Assembly: GCF_002205165.1 (NCBI RefSeq)
Contig: NZ_NIVS01000056.1
Location: 1 to 64,000 of the forward strand
Length of the DNA stretch: 64,000 nucleotides
Reading direction: 5' to 3'
Source: Stenotrophomonas maltophilia
GTDB lineage: Bacteria > Pseudomonadota > Gammaproteobacteria > Xanthomonadales > Xanthomonadaceae
This document shows positions 10,010-19,054 of the stretch, piece by piece; positions within the stretch are counted from its first letter, which is position 1, and each line of letters opens with the position of its first letter. The translations under genes were made by a program, and so were the position numbers. The notes below the pieces were generated by a model that saw only the letters and a list, made by a program, of their open reading frames with translations, ran no database searches and was not told where the DNA came from.

Positions 10010-10708
10010 TCAGCGGACCGGCAGCGCCAGGATCTGATCGGTGGCCAGCACGGTGCCGTAGGTGTCTTCGATGCTGGCCAGCGCGGCGGCGTGCAGGCTG
10101 GCGTGCGCGACCCGGCTGCCGTCGTGCAGGTCCAGATCACGGGTGGCGGTGGCATCGGAGGACACGATCACGTTCAGGCCCTTCGGCGCGGCATCGCGGG
10201 CGGCGCCGGCGACACAGGCATGGGTCTGCAGCCCGGCGATGATCAGCGTGTCGATCCCGGCGTCCTTCAGCGCCTGCTCCAGCACCGGGCCGGACGCCCC
10301 GGCGAACACGCTGACGTTGTCCTTGGCGATCACCCGCTCGCCCTTGCGCGGCTGCATCTGCGGGTGGAACTGGACCGTGCGGCCGCCTTCGGCGAACAGC
10401 GGCGCCCCGGCCGGAAGCACATGCTGGACGTGGATGACCGGGATCTTGTGGGCATCGGCGAAGTCCACCAGGCGGCGGGTCTGGGTCAGGGCGGCATCGC
10501 CATCGGGGATGGGCATGCGGCCGCCGGCGAAATACTCATTCTGGAAATCGATCACCAGCAGCGCGGTCTTGCCGGCCGGCAATGCGCTTGCGTCCTGCGC
10601 GCCAGCCATGTGGCGGATGGTCGGGTGGGCCGGCTCGGCGGCGGGCTGGGCGGACGCGGTGGCGACGCCGAGGATGCTGGCCAGGCCGATCAGGGAGGCG
10701 AAATTCAT
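10010..10708 (-). CDS. Exported cysteine hydrolase (isochorismatase superfamily)
   Basis: A 232-residue protein with an N-terminal signal peptide (MNFASLIGLASILGVATASA), unusual for this mostly cytosolic family. The catalytic Asp is in LLVIDFQNEYF, the Lys in GERVIAKDN and the nucleophilic Cys in GLQTHACVAGAARDA. Relatives hydrolyse amides or vinyl ethers (nicotinamidase, isochorismatase, N-carbamoyl substrates); the substrate cannot be read from sequence. AGGAG precedes the ATG. The LysR gene follows 63 bp downstream on the same strand. Confidence 0.85.
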   Translation of the reverse strand: MNFASLIGLASILGVATASAQPAAEPAHPTIRHMAGAQDASALPAGKTALLVIDFQNEYFAGGRMPIPDGDAALTQTRRLVDFADAHKIPVIHVQHVLPAGAPLFAEGGRTVQFHPQMQPRKGERVIAKDNVSVFAGASGPVLEQALKDAGIDTLIIAGLQTHACVAGAARDAAPKGLNVIVSSDATATRDLDLHDGSRVAHASLHAAALASIEDTYGTVLATDQILALPVR

Positions 10709-10860
10709 GGGAAAGCTCCTGCTGTGGTTGGGATGGCGTGCATGGTGCCCGCCGGATCCGTGCACCAACAGCCAGCCATCCGCACACCATCTGTGCGTTT
10801 CTTGCACAGATCGGCGGAAACCCCCTGGTGATCGCCAAAGAATTCGCCATCGAACCGGCA

Positions 10861-10893
10861 ATAAAAAAGCGGGGCGCCGAAGCGCCCCGCTTT
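10861..10893 (-). terminator. Terminator of the isocitrate dehydrogenase gene
   Basis: A perfect 12-bp stem (10866-10877 with 10882-10893) closed by a TTCG tetraloop on the minus strand, followed by a T-rich tail. It lies 22 bp after the idh stop. Confidence 0.92.
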
Positions 10894-10914
10894 CTGGACA
10901 ACCGCCCCGCGCGC

Positions 10915-11922
10915 TTACAGGCGGCTGGCGATGGCCTGGGCGAAGCCCATGGTGTTGCCGGTGCCGCCCAGATCGCCGGTCAGCGAATCCTTGGCTTCCA
11001 GCGTGGCTACGATGGCCTTGCGCAGGCGCTCGGCGTTCTCGACCTGGCCGACATGGTCCAGCATCTGCGCGGCAGCCAGCAGCAGCGCGCACGGGTTGGC
11101 CTTGCCCTGGCCGGCGATGTCCGGCGCGGTGCCGTGAACGGCTTCGAAGATCGCCGCGTTCTCACCGATGTTGGCGCCCGGGGCCAGGCCCAGGCCGCCG
11201 ACCAGACCGGCACACAGGTCGGAGATGATGTCGCCGAACAGGTTGGTGGTCACGATCACGTCGAACTGTTCCGGACGCATCACCAGCTGCATGCAGCAGT
11301 TGTCGACGATCATTTCCTGGAACTCGATGTCCGGGTACTTGGCCGCCACTTCGCGCGCCACGGCCAGGAACAGGCCCGAGGTCGACTTGATGATGTTGGC
11401 CTTGTGCACGGCGGTGACCTTCTTGCGGCCGGTGCTGCGGGCCAGCTCGAAGGCATAGCGCACGATGCGCTCGGAGCCCTTGCGGGTGATGCGGGTGCCG
11501 GAGAAGGCGGTTTCGCCGTCGGCCGACACTTCCTGGCCTTCGGCCAGGTACGCGCCTTCGGTGTTCTCACGGACGGTGATCAGGTCCACGCCGTCGCCGA
11601 AACGCGACTTGGTATTCGGGAAGGACACCGCCGGACGCACGTTGGCGTACAGGTCGAAGTGGCGACGCAGGCTGACGTTGATCGAGGTGAAGCCACCACC
11701 GACCGGCGTGGTCAGCGGGCTCTTCAGCGCGATCTTGTTGCGTGCGATCGATTCCAGCGTGGCCGCCGGCATCAGATCGCCGTGCTTTTCCAGCGCGACC
11801 AGGCCCGCATCGGCGTCTTCGTATTCAAAGCCGGTGTCCAGCTTGCCGAGCACGAACAGGGTAGCGTCCATGATCTCCGGGCCGATGCCGTCACCGCGGA
11901 TGACCGTGATTTTCTGCGTCAT
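10915..11922 (-). CDS. NAD-dependent isocitrate dehydrogenase
   Basis: A 335-residue member of the isopropylmalate/isocitrate dehydrogenase family. It begins TVIRGDGIGPEIMDATL and has the NAD-type substrate loop ITVRENTEGAYL, the metal-binding VTTNLFGDIISDL block and EAVHGTAPDIAGQGKANP. The length equals that of the homodimeric NAD-IDH known from Xanthomonas, shorter than the 415-residue NADP enzyme. It oxidises isocitrate to 2-oxoglutarate in the TCA cycle. A strong terminator follows. A homoisocitrate or tartrate dehydrogenase assignment is less likely given the long residue match to NAD-IDH. Confidence 0.88.
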   Translation of the reverse strand: MTQKITVIRGDGIGPEIMDATLFVLGKLDTGFEYEDADAGLVALEKHGDLMPAATLESIARNKIALKSPLTTPVGGGFTSINVSLRRHFDLYANVRPAVSFPNTKSRFGDGVDLITVRENTEGAYLAEGQEVSADGETAFSGTRITRKGSERIVRYAFELARSTGRKKVTAVHKANIIKSTSGLFLAVAREVAAKYPDIEFQEMIVDNCCMQLVMRPEQFDVIVTTNLFGDIISDLCAGLVGGLGLAPGANIGENAAIFEAVHGTAPDIAGQGKANPCALLLAAAQMLDHVGQVENAERLRKAIVATLEAKDSLTGDLGGTGNTMGFAQAIASRL

Positions 11923-12128
11923 TGATGTGTATTCCGAACCGAGGGGGGAGCGCCATCCGTGAGGTGCGCGAAGCGCGGGCGCAAGGGAAGTTTCATCGGC
12001 AATTATGCCTTACCCGCCCGATGGACCCCAAATGGGCCATTGGTCTAAGGCGGGAAAGGCAGAATTGCCCGCGCATACCTCCTCCACCCTGGGCCGTTGG
12101 CGTACCGAGAGCGTTGGGGGCCAACGGG

Positions 12129-12150
12129 GCCGACCAACGGTCGGCTCTAC
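12129..12150. repeat. SMAG-like (GTAG-headed) REP palindrome
   Basis: GCCGACC-AAC-GGTCGGC followed by TCTAC; the reverse strand reads GTAGAGCCGACC, the head and stem described for S. maltophilia GTAG repeats. It lies in the 255-bp gap between the isocitrate dehydrogenase and carboxymuconolactone-decarboxylase genes. The rest of that gap shows no clear gene. Confidence 0.7.
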
Positions 12151-12177
12151 CGCGGCGGGGCCATCACGGCCCCGACT

Positions 12178-12570
12178 TCAATGCTCGTGGACGGCCGGCG
12201 CTTCGGCGCCACCTTCGAGCTGGTCCAGGAAGTCCACCGCGCGGCGCAGGTGCGGGATCACGATCGAGCCGCCGACCACCAGGCCGACCGAGAAGGTCTC
12301 GAAGAACTCCTCGCGGGTCACGCCGGCGTCCTTGCACTGGGCCACGTGGTAGCTGATGCAGTCATCGCAGCGCAGCACCATCGAGGCGACCAGACCGAGC
12401 AGCTCCTTGGTCTTCACATCAAGCGCGCCGGCCTGGTAGGTCTGGGTATCGAGCGCGAAAAAGCGCCGCACAACCTGGTTGGGCTCGCCCAGGATGCGCT
12501 GGTTCATGCGCTGGCGGAACTCGGTGAATTCGGCAATGCGGTCCTTGCTGCCGTCGTCGGCCGCGCTCAT
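12178..12570 (-). CDS. Carboxymuconolactone decarboxylase/AhpD-like protein
   Basis: A 130-residue helical protein with the AhpD-type redox motif CDDC followed by SYHV (LRCDDCISYHVAQC), near residues 68-81. Such proteins are hydroperoxide-linked or decarboxylase-like; the pairing with a glutaredoxin gene points to a thiol-redox role, which is inference. Its ATG overlaps the glutaredoxin stop by 4 nt (ATGA), so the two are translationally coupled. Confidence 0.82.
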   Translation of the reverse strand: MSAADDGSKDRIAEFTEFRQRMNQRILGEPNQVVRRFFALDTQTYQAGALDVKTKELLGLVASMVLRCDDCISYHVAQCKDAGVTREEFFETFSVGLVVGGSIVIPHLRRAVDFLDQLEGGAEAPAVHEH

Positions 12571-12866
12571 GCCGGGTCCTGCCCGGCCAGCAACGGCTCC
12601 AGCTTGCCAGCGCGGTGCAGGGCCATCATGTCGTCGTAGCCACCCACATGGACCTCGCCGACGAAGATCTGCGGCACGCTGGTGCGGCGGGTCTTGGCCA
12701 TCATCTTCTCGCGCTCGACCGGGTCCAGGTCGATCCGGACCTCGGTCCAGTCGCGGCCCTTGCTCTTCAGGAAGTTCTTGGCGGCCACGCAGTACGGGCA
12801 CACCGCGGTCGAGTAGATGGTGATGGCGGGTGCGCCACCGGAGGTGGAAACAGCATCTTGGCTCAC
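12567..12866 (-). CDS. grxC: Glutaredoxin (GrxC type)
   Basis: A 99-residue dithiol glutaredoxin with the active site CPYC (STAVCPYCVAAKNFL) and the glutathione-binding TSVPQIFVGEVHVGGYDD region. It reduces disulfides and mixed disulfides with glutathione. The GTG at 12866 is preferred because TGGAG lies 7 nt before it; an alternative GTG four codons upstream lacks such a site. It is followed by the AhpD-like gene with a 4-nt overlap. Confidence 0.9.
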   Translation of the reverse strand: MSQDAVSTSGGAPAITIYSTAVCPYCVAAKNFLKSKGRDWTEVRIDLDPVEREKMMAKTRRTSVPQIFVGEVHVGGYDDMMALHRAGKLEPLLAGQDPA

Positions 12867-13008
12867 GGGAAACTCCACAGCGGAACGTTGGTCTGTATAT
12901 GGTAGCGGTCCGCTGGATTTTCCACGTCACCGTCGCAACACTGTGGTTTAACTGCAGGTTGCACTGGCCCTGTCACGCTGTCGTCCGTTTTCCCCCCAGG
13001 AGCTCCGT

Positions 13009-14649
13009 TTGCGCCCCTTGCTGCTCTCTGCCGCGTTGACCCTGGCCTTGGCCGTGCCGCTGGCCGGGGCCCAGGAAAGCAAGCTGCCGGACATCGGCTC
13101 CTCGGCCGGCGAGCTGCTGACCCCGGCCCGGCAGGCCGAGTACGGCGGGATGATGCTGCGCGAACTGCGCAATTACGGTTATCTGCTGGACGACCCGCTG
13201 GTCGATGACTGGCTGCAGACCATGGGCGCGCGGTTGGGCTCCAACAGTGCCCAGCCCCGCCAGTCCTATACCTTCTTCATGCTCAAGGACCGGCAGATCA
13301 ACGCCTTCGCCACCCTGGGCGGCTTCATCGGGGTCAACGCCGGGCTGGTGCTGACCGCCGAGCGCGAAGATGAGGTGGCTGCGGTGCTGTCGCATGAAAT
13401 CGCCCACGTCACCCAGCAGCACGTGCTGCGCGGTGTCGAGCGCGCCCAGCGCGACCAGATCCCGATCCTGCTCGGCATGCTCGCCGCGATCGTGGCCGCG
13501 CAGCAGGCCGGCGGCAATTCCTCCGGTGACGCCACCATGGCCGCGATCACCTCGGGCATGGGTCTGATGCAGCAGCGCCAGATCAACTACACCCGCTCCA
13601 ACGAATCCGAGGCCGACCGCCTGGGCATCCGCACCCTGGCCCGCAGCGGCTACGACGTGGATGCCATGGCCGGCTTCTTCGAGCGGATGTCGGCCTCGAT
13701 GCGGGGCAACCAGGGGGGCTACAGCGTCCCGGACTTCCTGCAGACGCACCCGGTCACCACCACCCGCATCAGCGAGGCCAAGGCGCGCGCCGAGCAGATG
13801 AAGAAGGACACGGTGCTGCTGACCACCGAGGTGCCCGGCGGCGTCCGCCAGGAGCGGGTGAACCCGGCCGACCCGGCCCTGTCCGATCCGCTGGTGCGGC
13901 GGAGCAACCCACTGCTGCCGGCCTCGATGCAGATTTCAGTCACCTCGCTCAGCCGCGGCAGCACCGGCCAGTTCGAATGGGCGCGCGAGCGACTGCGTGT
14001 GCTCAGTGCCGACACCCCGGGCGATGTGATCCGTGAATACGAAAGCCTGCAGCGCGCGCAGAAGAACGGGCTGACCGAGCCGCAGCGCTACGGGCTGGCC
14101 CTGGGCCGGCTGCGCAACAGTGCCGCCGCGCAGGCAAGCCGCGCTCTGGGCGAGCTGCTGCGCGACCACCCGGACAACGTCTGGGTGGCGCTGGCGCTGG
14201 CCGAGGCGGAGTCGCGCAGTGGGCAGCCGGCGCAGGCCAACGCCCGGTTCGAGAGCCTGATGCGCCAGCACCCCGGCAGCCGCCCGGTCGCATTGACCTA
14301 TGCCGCCATCCTCAATGAACAGGGGGGACGCGAGGCCGGCCAGCGCGCGCAGGCGATGCTGCGCCCGATGCTGTCGCAAAGTGGCAATGATCCGGTCTTC
14401 CAGCAGCGCTTCGCTCGTGCCAGCGAACTGGCCGGGGATACCACCCGGGCCAGCGAAGCCTATGCCGAGGCCGCGTTCCTGAGTGGCCGCCCGGAGCAGG
14501 CACTGATCCAGCTGCAGGCACTGAAGCGGCAACCGGACCTGGATTATGTCGGCCGCGCCCGGGTCGATGCCCGGATCGAGAGCATCACACCCACGGTGCT
14601 GGAAATGCGCCGGCAGGGAATCGACGACCCGGAGCTGGACCGCCGCTGA
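13009..14649 (+). CDS. Periplasmic M48-family metalloprotease with TPR region (BepA-like)
   Basis: A 546-residue exported protein: signal peptide MRPLLLSAALTLALAVPLAGA, M48 zinc protease domain with HEIAH at residues 129-133 and the third ligand in NESEADRLGI, then about 230 residues of TPR-like helical repeats. This matches E. coli BepA/YfgC, which handles stalled outer-membrane proteins such as LptD. The start is TTG, with AGGAG 6 nt upstream; no ATG fits the signal peptide. It is monocistronic, upstream of the phoB promoter. Confidence 0.9.
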   Translation: MRPLLLSAALTLALAVPLAGAQESKLPDIGSSAGELLTPARQAEYGGMMLRELRNYGYLLDDPLVDDWLQTMGARLGSNSAQPRQSYTFFMLKDRQINAFATLGGFIGVNAGLVLTAEREDEVAAVLSHEIAHVTQQHVLRGVERAQRDQIPILLGMLAAIVAAQQAGGNSSGDATMAAITSGMGLMQQRQINYTRSNESEADRLGIRTLARSGYDVDAMAGFFERMSASMRGNQGGYSVPDFLQTHPVTTTRISEAKARAEQMKKDTVLLTTEVPGGVRQERVNPADPALSDPLVRRSNPLLPASMQISVTSLSRGSTGQFEWARERLRVLSADTPGDVIREYESLQRAQKNGLTEPQRYGLALGRLRNSAAAQASRALGELLRDHPDNVWVALALAEAESRSGQPAQANARFESLMRQHPGSRPVALTYAAILNEQGGREAGQRAQAMLRPMLSQSGNDPVFQQRFARASELAGDTTRASEAYAEAAFLSGRPEQALIQLQALKRQPDLDYVGRARVDARIESITPTVLEMRRQGIDDPELDRR

Positions 14650-14699
14650 GCCGCCCCCGGATGACGGTGGGATGGCCGTGCACGACGGCAACGGCCGCC

Positions 14700-14717
14700 C
14701 CGTCACAAACCTGTCAT
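14700..14717 (+). promoter_or_regulatory. Pho box upstream of phoB
   Basis: Two 7-mers CCGTCAC and CTGTCAT separated by AAAC, the 7+4+7 layout of the PhoB-binding site; the second unit is a perfect consensus. It ends 54 bp before the phoB GTG start, with TCTACT or TAGTCT as possible -10 elements 7-10 bp downstream. It implies autoregulation of phoB under phosphate limitation. Confidence 0.8.
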
Positions 14718-14771
14718 GAAACCGTAGTCTACTGAGCTCAATCCCGATCTGATGAGCAATACGGTGGGCAC

Positions 14772-15461
14772 GTGCAGAAACGCATCCTGATCGTCGATGA
14801 CGAACCCGCGATCCGCGAAATGGTCGCCTTTGCCCTGCGCAAGGGCGACTACGACCCGATCCATGCCGGCGATGCCCGCGAGGCGCAGACCGCCATCGCC
14901 GATCGCGTCCCGGACCTGATCCTGCTGGACTGGATGCTTCCGGGCACCAGCGGCCTGGATCTGGCCCGGCGCTGGCGCAAAGAAGCCCTCACCCGCGAAG
15001 TGCCGATCATCATGCTGACCGCGCGCGGGGAAGAAAACGACCGCGTCGGTGGCCTGGAAGCCGGCGTCGACGACTACGTGGTCAAGCCGTTCTCGGCGCG
15101 CGAACTGCTGGCCCGCATCCGTGCGGTAATGCGCCGCGCCCGCGACGATGACGAAGATGGCAGCGTGGCGGTCGGCACGATCCGCATCGACGGTGCCGCG
15201 CACCGCGTGTTCGCCGGCGACCAGCCGGTGCCGATCGGCCCGACCGAATACCGCCTGCTGCATTTCTTCATGACCCACCCTGAGCGTGTGTACACCCGTG
15301 CCCAGCTGCTGGATCACGTGTGGGGCGGCAGCGTGTATGTGGAGGAGCGCACCATCGATGTGCACATCCGCCGCCTGCGCAAGACGCTGGAACCGTTCGG
15401 CGCGGAGAACATGGTGCAGACCGTGCGCGGCGCCGGCTACCGGTTCTCGACCTCGACCTGA
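14772..15461 (+). CDS. phoB: Phosphate regulon response regulator PhoB
   Basis: A 229-residue OmpR-family regulator: receiver domain with Asp53 as phosphoacceptor (LILLDWMLPG), conserved Lys in DDYVVKPFSARELL, and a C-terminal winged-helix DNA-binding domain (VYVEERTIDVHIRRLRKTL). It activates the Pho regulon at low phosphate. The start is GTG with a GGTGG site. phoR follows after 98 bp, and a Pho box lies upstream. Confidence 0.95.
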   Translation: MQKRILIVDDEPAIREMVAFALRKGDYDPIHAGDAREAQTAIADRVPDLILLDWMLPGTSGLDLARRWRKEALTREVPIIMLTARGEENDRVGGLEAGVDDYVVKPFSARELLARIRAVMRRARDDDEDGSVAVGTIRIDGAAHRVFAGDQPVPIGPTEYRLLHFFMTHPERVYTRAQLLDHVWGGSVYVEERTIDVHIRRLRKTLEPFGAENMVQTVRGAGYRFSTST

Positions 15462-15559
15462 GTCTCGTCGGGCCGGTGCCGGGCGCGCATGCCCGGTTCC
15501 GGCCACTCCTGCTATAACCTTGGATCGAGTCCGAGGACCGCACTTTCTGCGAGACCGCA

Positions 15560-16900
15560 ATGCCGCGCCACATCCGTTCTGCCTGGTTGAAAACGCTCGC
15601 CACCCTCGCCGCTCTGCTGATCGCGGCCGGCTTGCTGGGCCTGGCGGTCGGACATGTCTGGATGTGCATTGCCCTGGCCTCCATCGGCGCACTCGCCTGG
15701 CACTACTGGCGGCTGCGCCGGGTGTTGCGCGGGCTGACCGCGCGCCATCGCTGGGACATGGGCGACGGCACCGGCGTATGGAATGAGCTGGACCGCCTGC
15801 TCTACCGCAATCAATGGGAAATGCGCACGCGCAAGCGCCGGCTGCTCGACATGCTGCGCAGTTATCGCGCCGCTGCCGCCGCGTTGCCCGATGCCGTGGT
15901 GGTGGTGGACCGCAACAGCCAGCGCGTGCAGTGGTTCAACGAAGCGGCAACGTCGCTGCTGGGCCTGCACCATCCGGGCGATCTGGGCGAAGCCCTGGTT
16001 GAACGCCTGCAGCCGATGCCGCTGGCGCACTGGCTGGCGGGAGGCCGCAACGCCGAGCCGATCCTGGATGTGCCCTCGCCGGTCGATCCGGCGATCCGCC
16101 TCAACCTGCGCCTGATCCCCTACTCGCCGGACTACTGGCTGCTGATCGCGCGTGACGTCAGCAAGCTGTTGCGGCTGGAACAGGTCCGCCGCGACTTCGT
16201 CGCCAACGTTTCGCACGAGCTGCGCACGCCGCTGACGGTGGTGCATGGCTACCTGGACATGATGGACCCGGAGGATTTCCCCGGCACCGGTCCGATGCTG
16301 GAGGAGATGCGCAAGCAATCCCAGCGCATGGCGCAGCTGGTGGAAGACCTGCTCACCCTGTCGCGGCTGGAATCGCAGGAACATACCGAAGCCGAAGCCG
16401 TGGCGATGACCCCGATGCTGGCCACGCTGCGCCGCGAGGCCGAGGCGCACAGCCAGGGCCGTCACCAGATCAGCATCATCGATACCGCCGGGGTGGACCT
16501 GCAGGGTTCCAACAAGGAACTGCACAGCGCGTTCTCCAACCTGGTCACCAATGCCGTGCGCTACACGCCGGCCGGTGGCCGCGTGGAAGTGGAGTTCGCC
16601 CGCGAAGGGGATGGCGTAGTGCTGTCGGTGCGCGACACCGGCTACGGCATCCCGGCCAACCACCTGCCGCGCCTGACCGAACGCTTCTACCGCGTCTCCA
16701 GCAGCCGCTCGCGCGAGAGCGGCGGCACCGGGCTGGGGCTGTCGATCGTCAAGCACATTCTCGGCCTGCACCATGCCCGCCTGGAGATCCAGAGCGAGGT
16801 CGGCAAGGGCAGCACGTTCTCCTGCCATTTCGATGCCGACCAGGTGCGTGCGCGCACCGAGGTCGCCTCCCTTCCTTCAGCCGAAGACTTTTCCGCATGA
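15560..16900 (+). CDS. phoR: Phosphate regulon sensor histidine kinase PhoR
   Basis: A 446-residue inner-membrane kinase. Two hydrophobic segments lie within the first 50 residues, followed by a PAS-like region (100-205) and the H-box NVSHELRTPL with phosphoacceptor His219. The ATPase boxes are present: NLVTNAVRYTPAGG, DTGYGIP and GGTGLGLSIVKH. The short periplasmic part is typical of PhoR, which senses through the Pst transporter. Its TGA overlaps the ppk1 ATG by 4 nt, linking phosphate sensing and polyphosphate synthesis in one transcript. Confidence 0.94.
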   Translation: MPRHIRSAWLKTLATLAALLIAAGLLGLAVGHVWMCIALASIGALAWHYWRLRRVLRGLTARHRWDMGDGTGVWNELDRLLYRNQWEMRTRKRRLLDMLRSYRAAAAALPDAVVVVDRNSQRVQWFNEAATSLLGLHHPGDLGEALVERLQPMPLAHWLAGGRNAEPILDVPSPVDPAIRLNLRLIPYSPDYWLLIARDVSKLLRLEQVRRDFVANVSHELRTPLTVVHGYLDMMDPEDFPGTGPMLEEMRKQSQRMAQLVEDLLTLSRLESQEHTEAEAVAMTPMLATLRREAEAHSQGRHQISIIDTAGVDLQGSNKELHSAFSNLVTNAVRYTPAGGRVEVEFAREGDGVVLSVRDTGYGIPANHLPRLTERFYRVSSSRSRESGGTGLGLSIVKHILGLHHARLEIQSEVGKGSTFSCHFDADQVRARTEVASLPSAEDFSA

Positions 16901-18978
16901 GTACTCCTGTTCCCGTCGCCGTACCCGTGGACGGCGATCCGCTGCGCGACCCGGCGCTGTACATCAACCGTGAACTGTCGCAGCTGGATTTCAATTTCCG
17001 CGTGCTGGCCCAGGCCATGGACCCGCAGGTGCCGCTGCTGGAGCGCCTGCGCTTCATGTGCATCTCCTGCACCAACCTGGACGAATTCTTCGAGATCCGC
17101 GCGGCCGCCGTGCGCCATGCGCAGGAGTTCGGCCTGCCGCCGGCGCCGGACGGCATGACGCCGCAGGCGATCCTCAATGCGATCCACGACCGCGCCGCAC
17201 AGCTGGTGGACCAGCAGTACCGCTGCTGGAACGAGACCCTGCGCCCGGCACTGCATGACGCCGGCATCGACGTGCTTGGCCGGCACTCCTGGAATCACCG
17301 GCAGAAGCGCTGGCTGCGCGCGTATTTCCGCAACGAGATCATGCCGGTGCTGTCGCCGCTCGGCCTGGATCCGTCGCACCCGTTCCCCAAGATCCTCAAC
17401 AAGTCGCTGAACATCGTGGTGGTGCTCAAGGGCACCGATGCCTTCGGCCGCGCCGGGCATCTGGCGATCGTGCGAGCACCGCGCTCGCTGCCGCGCATCA
17501 TCCAGCTGCCGGAGAAACTCGGCGGCCCGCAGACCTTCGTGTTCCTCTCCTCGGTGCTGTCGACCTTCGTCGATGAAATGTTCCCGGGCATGGAAGTCCA
17601 GGGCGCCTACCAGTTCCGCGTGACCCGCAATTCCGAACTGGTGGTGGACGAGGAAGAAGTCGAGAACCTTGCGCTTGCGCTGCGCGATGAACTGGTCGAC
17701 CGCGGCTACCGCCCGGCGGTGCGGCTGGAGATCGCGCAGGACTGCCCGCGCGACATCGTGCGTACCCTGCTGCAGAACTTCGGTCTGACCGAGAATGCGG
17801 TCTACCGGATCGACGGCCCGGTCAACCTCAACCGCGTGATCCAGCTGTACGACGTGATCCAGCGGCCGGAACTGAAGTACCCCTCGCTGAGCCCACGCAC
17901 CCTGCGCGACAGTGATGGCATCTTCGAGATCGTCGCGCGCCGGGATGTGCTGCTGCACCACCCCTTCGATGCGTTCACCGCCGTGCTGGATGTGATCAAG
18001 CAGGCCGCGGTCGACCCCAACGTGCTGGCGATCAAGCAGACCCTGTACCGCACCGGCAAGGATTCGCTGATCGTCGATGCGCTGATCCAGGCCGCACGCA
18101 ACGGCAAGGACGTCACCGTGGTGGTCGAACTGCGCGCGCGCTTCGACGAGGAAGCCAACCTTGGTCTCGCCGACCGCCTGCAGGAAGCCGGCGTGCAGGT
18201 CGTCTACGGCGTGGTCGGGTTCAAGACCCACGCCAAGATGCTGCTGATCGTGCGTCGCGAAGGCCGCAAACTGCGCCGTTACGTGCACCTGGGCACCGGC
18301 AACTACCACAGCGGCACCGCACGCGCGTACACCGACCTGAGCCTGATCACCGCCGATGCGGACATCGGCAACGATGTGCATCTGCTGTTCCAGCAGCTGT
18401 CTGGGCTGGCGCCGCGGATGAAGCTCAAGCGCCTGCTGCAGTCGCCCTTCACCCTGCACCCGGGCCTGCTGCAGCGGATCGAGCGCGAGACGCGGCTGGC
18501 GGCCAGTGGCCGCGCCGGGCGGATCATCGCCAAGATGAACGCCCTCAACGAACCGCAGATGATCCGCGCGCTGTATGCGGCCTCGCAGGCGGGCGTGCAG
18601 ATCGACCTGATCGTGCGCGGCGCCTGCACCCTGCGCCCCGGCGTGCCCGGCGTCTCGGACAACATCCGGGTGCGCTCGATCGTCGGCCGCTTCCTGGAGC
18701 ACAGCCGGGTCTACTGGTTTGGGAACGACGGCGCCTCGGAGCTGTTCTGCGCCAGCGCGGACTGGCTGGAGCGCAACCTGCTGCGCCGGGTCGAGACCTG
18801 CTTCCCCATCCTGGACCCGGAGCTGGCGCGCAAGGTCTACCGCGACGTGCTGCAGAACTATCTGGACGACAACCTCAACGCCTGGGAACTGCAGGCCGAC
18901 GGCAGCTACATCAAGTGCACGCCGGGTCACGACGAGCCGCCGCACGCGGCGCAGATGGCCCTGCTGCAGGGTCTGTAG
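16897..18978 (+). CDS. ppk1: Polyphosphate kinase 1
   Basis: A 693-residue enzyme that polymerises the gamma-phosphate of ATP into polyphosphate. It begins YINRELSQLDFNFRVLAQ (N-domain), followed by the head domain and two phospholipase-D-like catalytic domains. The autophosphorylated His lies in GFKTHAKMLLIVRR and the second in RYVHLGTGNYHSGTA. It is translationally coupled to phoR (ATGA overlap) and followed 76 bp later by ppx, so synthesis and breakdown of polyphosphate are side by side within the Pho block. Confidence 0.96.
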   Translation: MSTPVPVAVPVDGDPLRDPALYINRELSQLDFNFRVLAQAMDPQVPLLERLRFMCISCTNLDEFFEIRAAAVRHAQEFGLPPAPDGMTPQAILNAIHDRAAQLVDQQYRCWNETLRPALHDAGIDVLGRHSWNHRQKRWLRAYFRNEIMPVLSPLGLDPSHPFPKILNKSLNIVVVLKGTDAFGRAGHLAIVRAPRSLPRIIQLPEKLGGPQTFVFLSSVLSTFVDEMFPGMEVQGAYQFRVTRNSELVVDEEEVENLALALRDELVDRGYRPAVRLEIAQDCPRDIVRTLLQNFGLTENAVYRIDGPVNLNRVIQLYDVIQRPELKYPSLSPRTLRDSDGIFEIVARRDVLLHHPFDAFTAVLDVIKQAAVDPNVLAIKQTLYRTGKDSLIVDALIQAARNGKDVTVVVELRARFDEEANLGLADRLQEAGVQVVYGVVGFKTHAKMLLIVRREGRKLRRYVHLGTGNYHSGTARAYTDLSLITADADIGNDVHLLFQQLSGLAPRMKLKRLLQSPFTLHPGLLQRIERETRLAASGRAGRIIAKMNALNEPQMIRALYAASQAGVQIDLIVRGACTLRPGVPGVSDNIRVRSIVGRFLEHSRVYWFGNDGASELFCASADWLERNLLRRVETCFPILDPELARKVYRDVLQNYLDDNLNAWELQADGSYIKCTPGHDEPPHAAQMALLQGL

Positions 18979-19054
18979 CCTGCGACCCCGCGTCGCATCC
19001 GCTGTGAAGGCGGTGCGGTGACGCGGGGGCCCTGCCTTCGGCTAACATTCGTCC

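Noticed and set aside
16687..18945. A 752-codon frame antisense to ppk1
   Set aside because: Mirror of high third-position GC in ppk1; no domain is visible in it.
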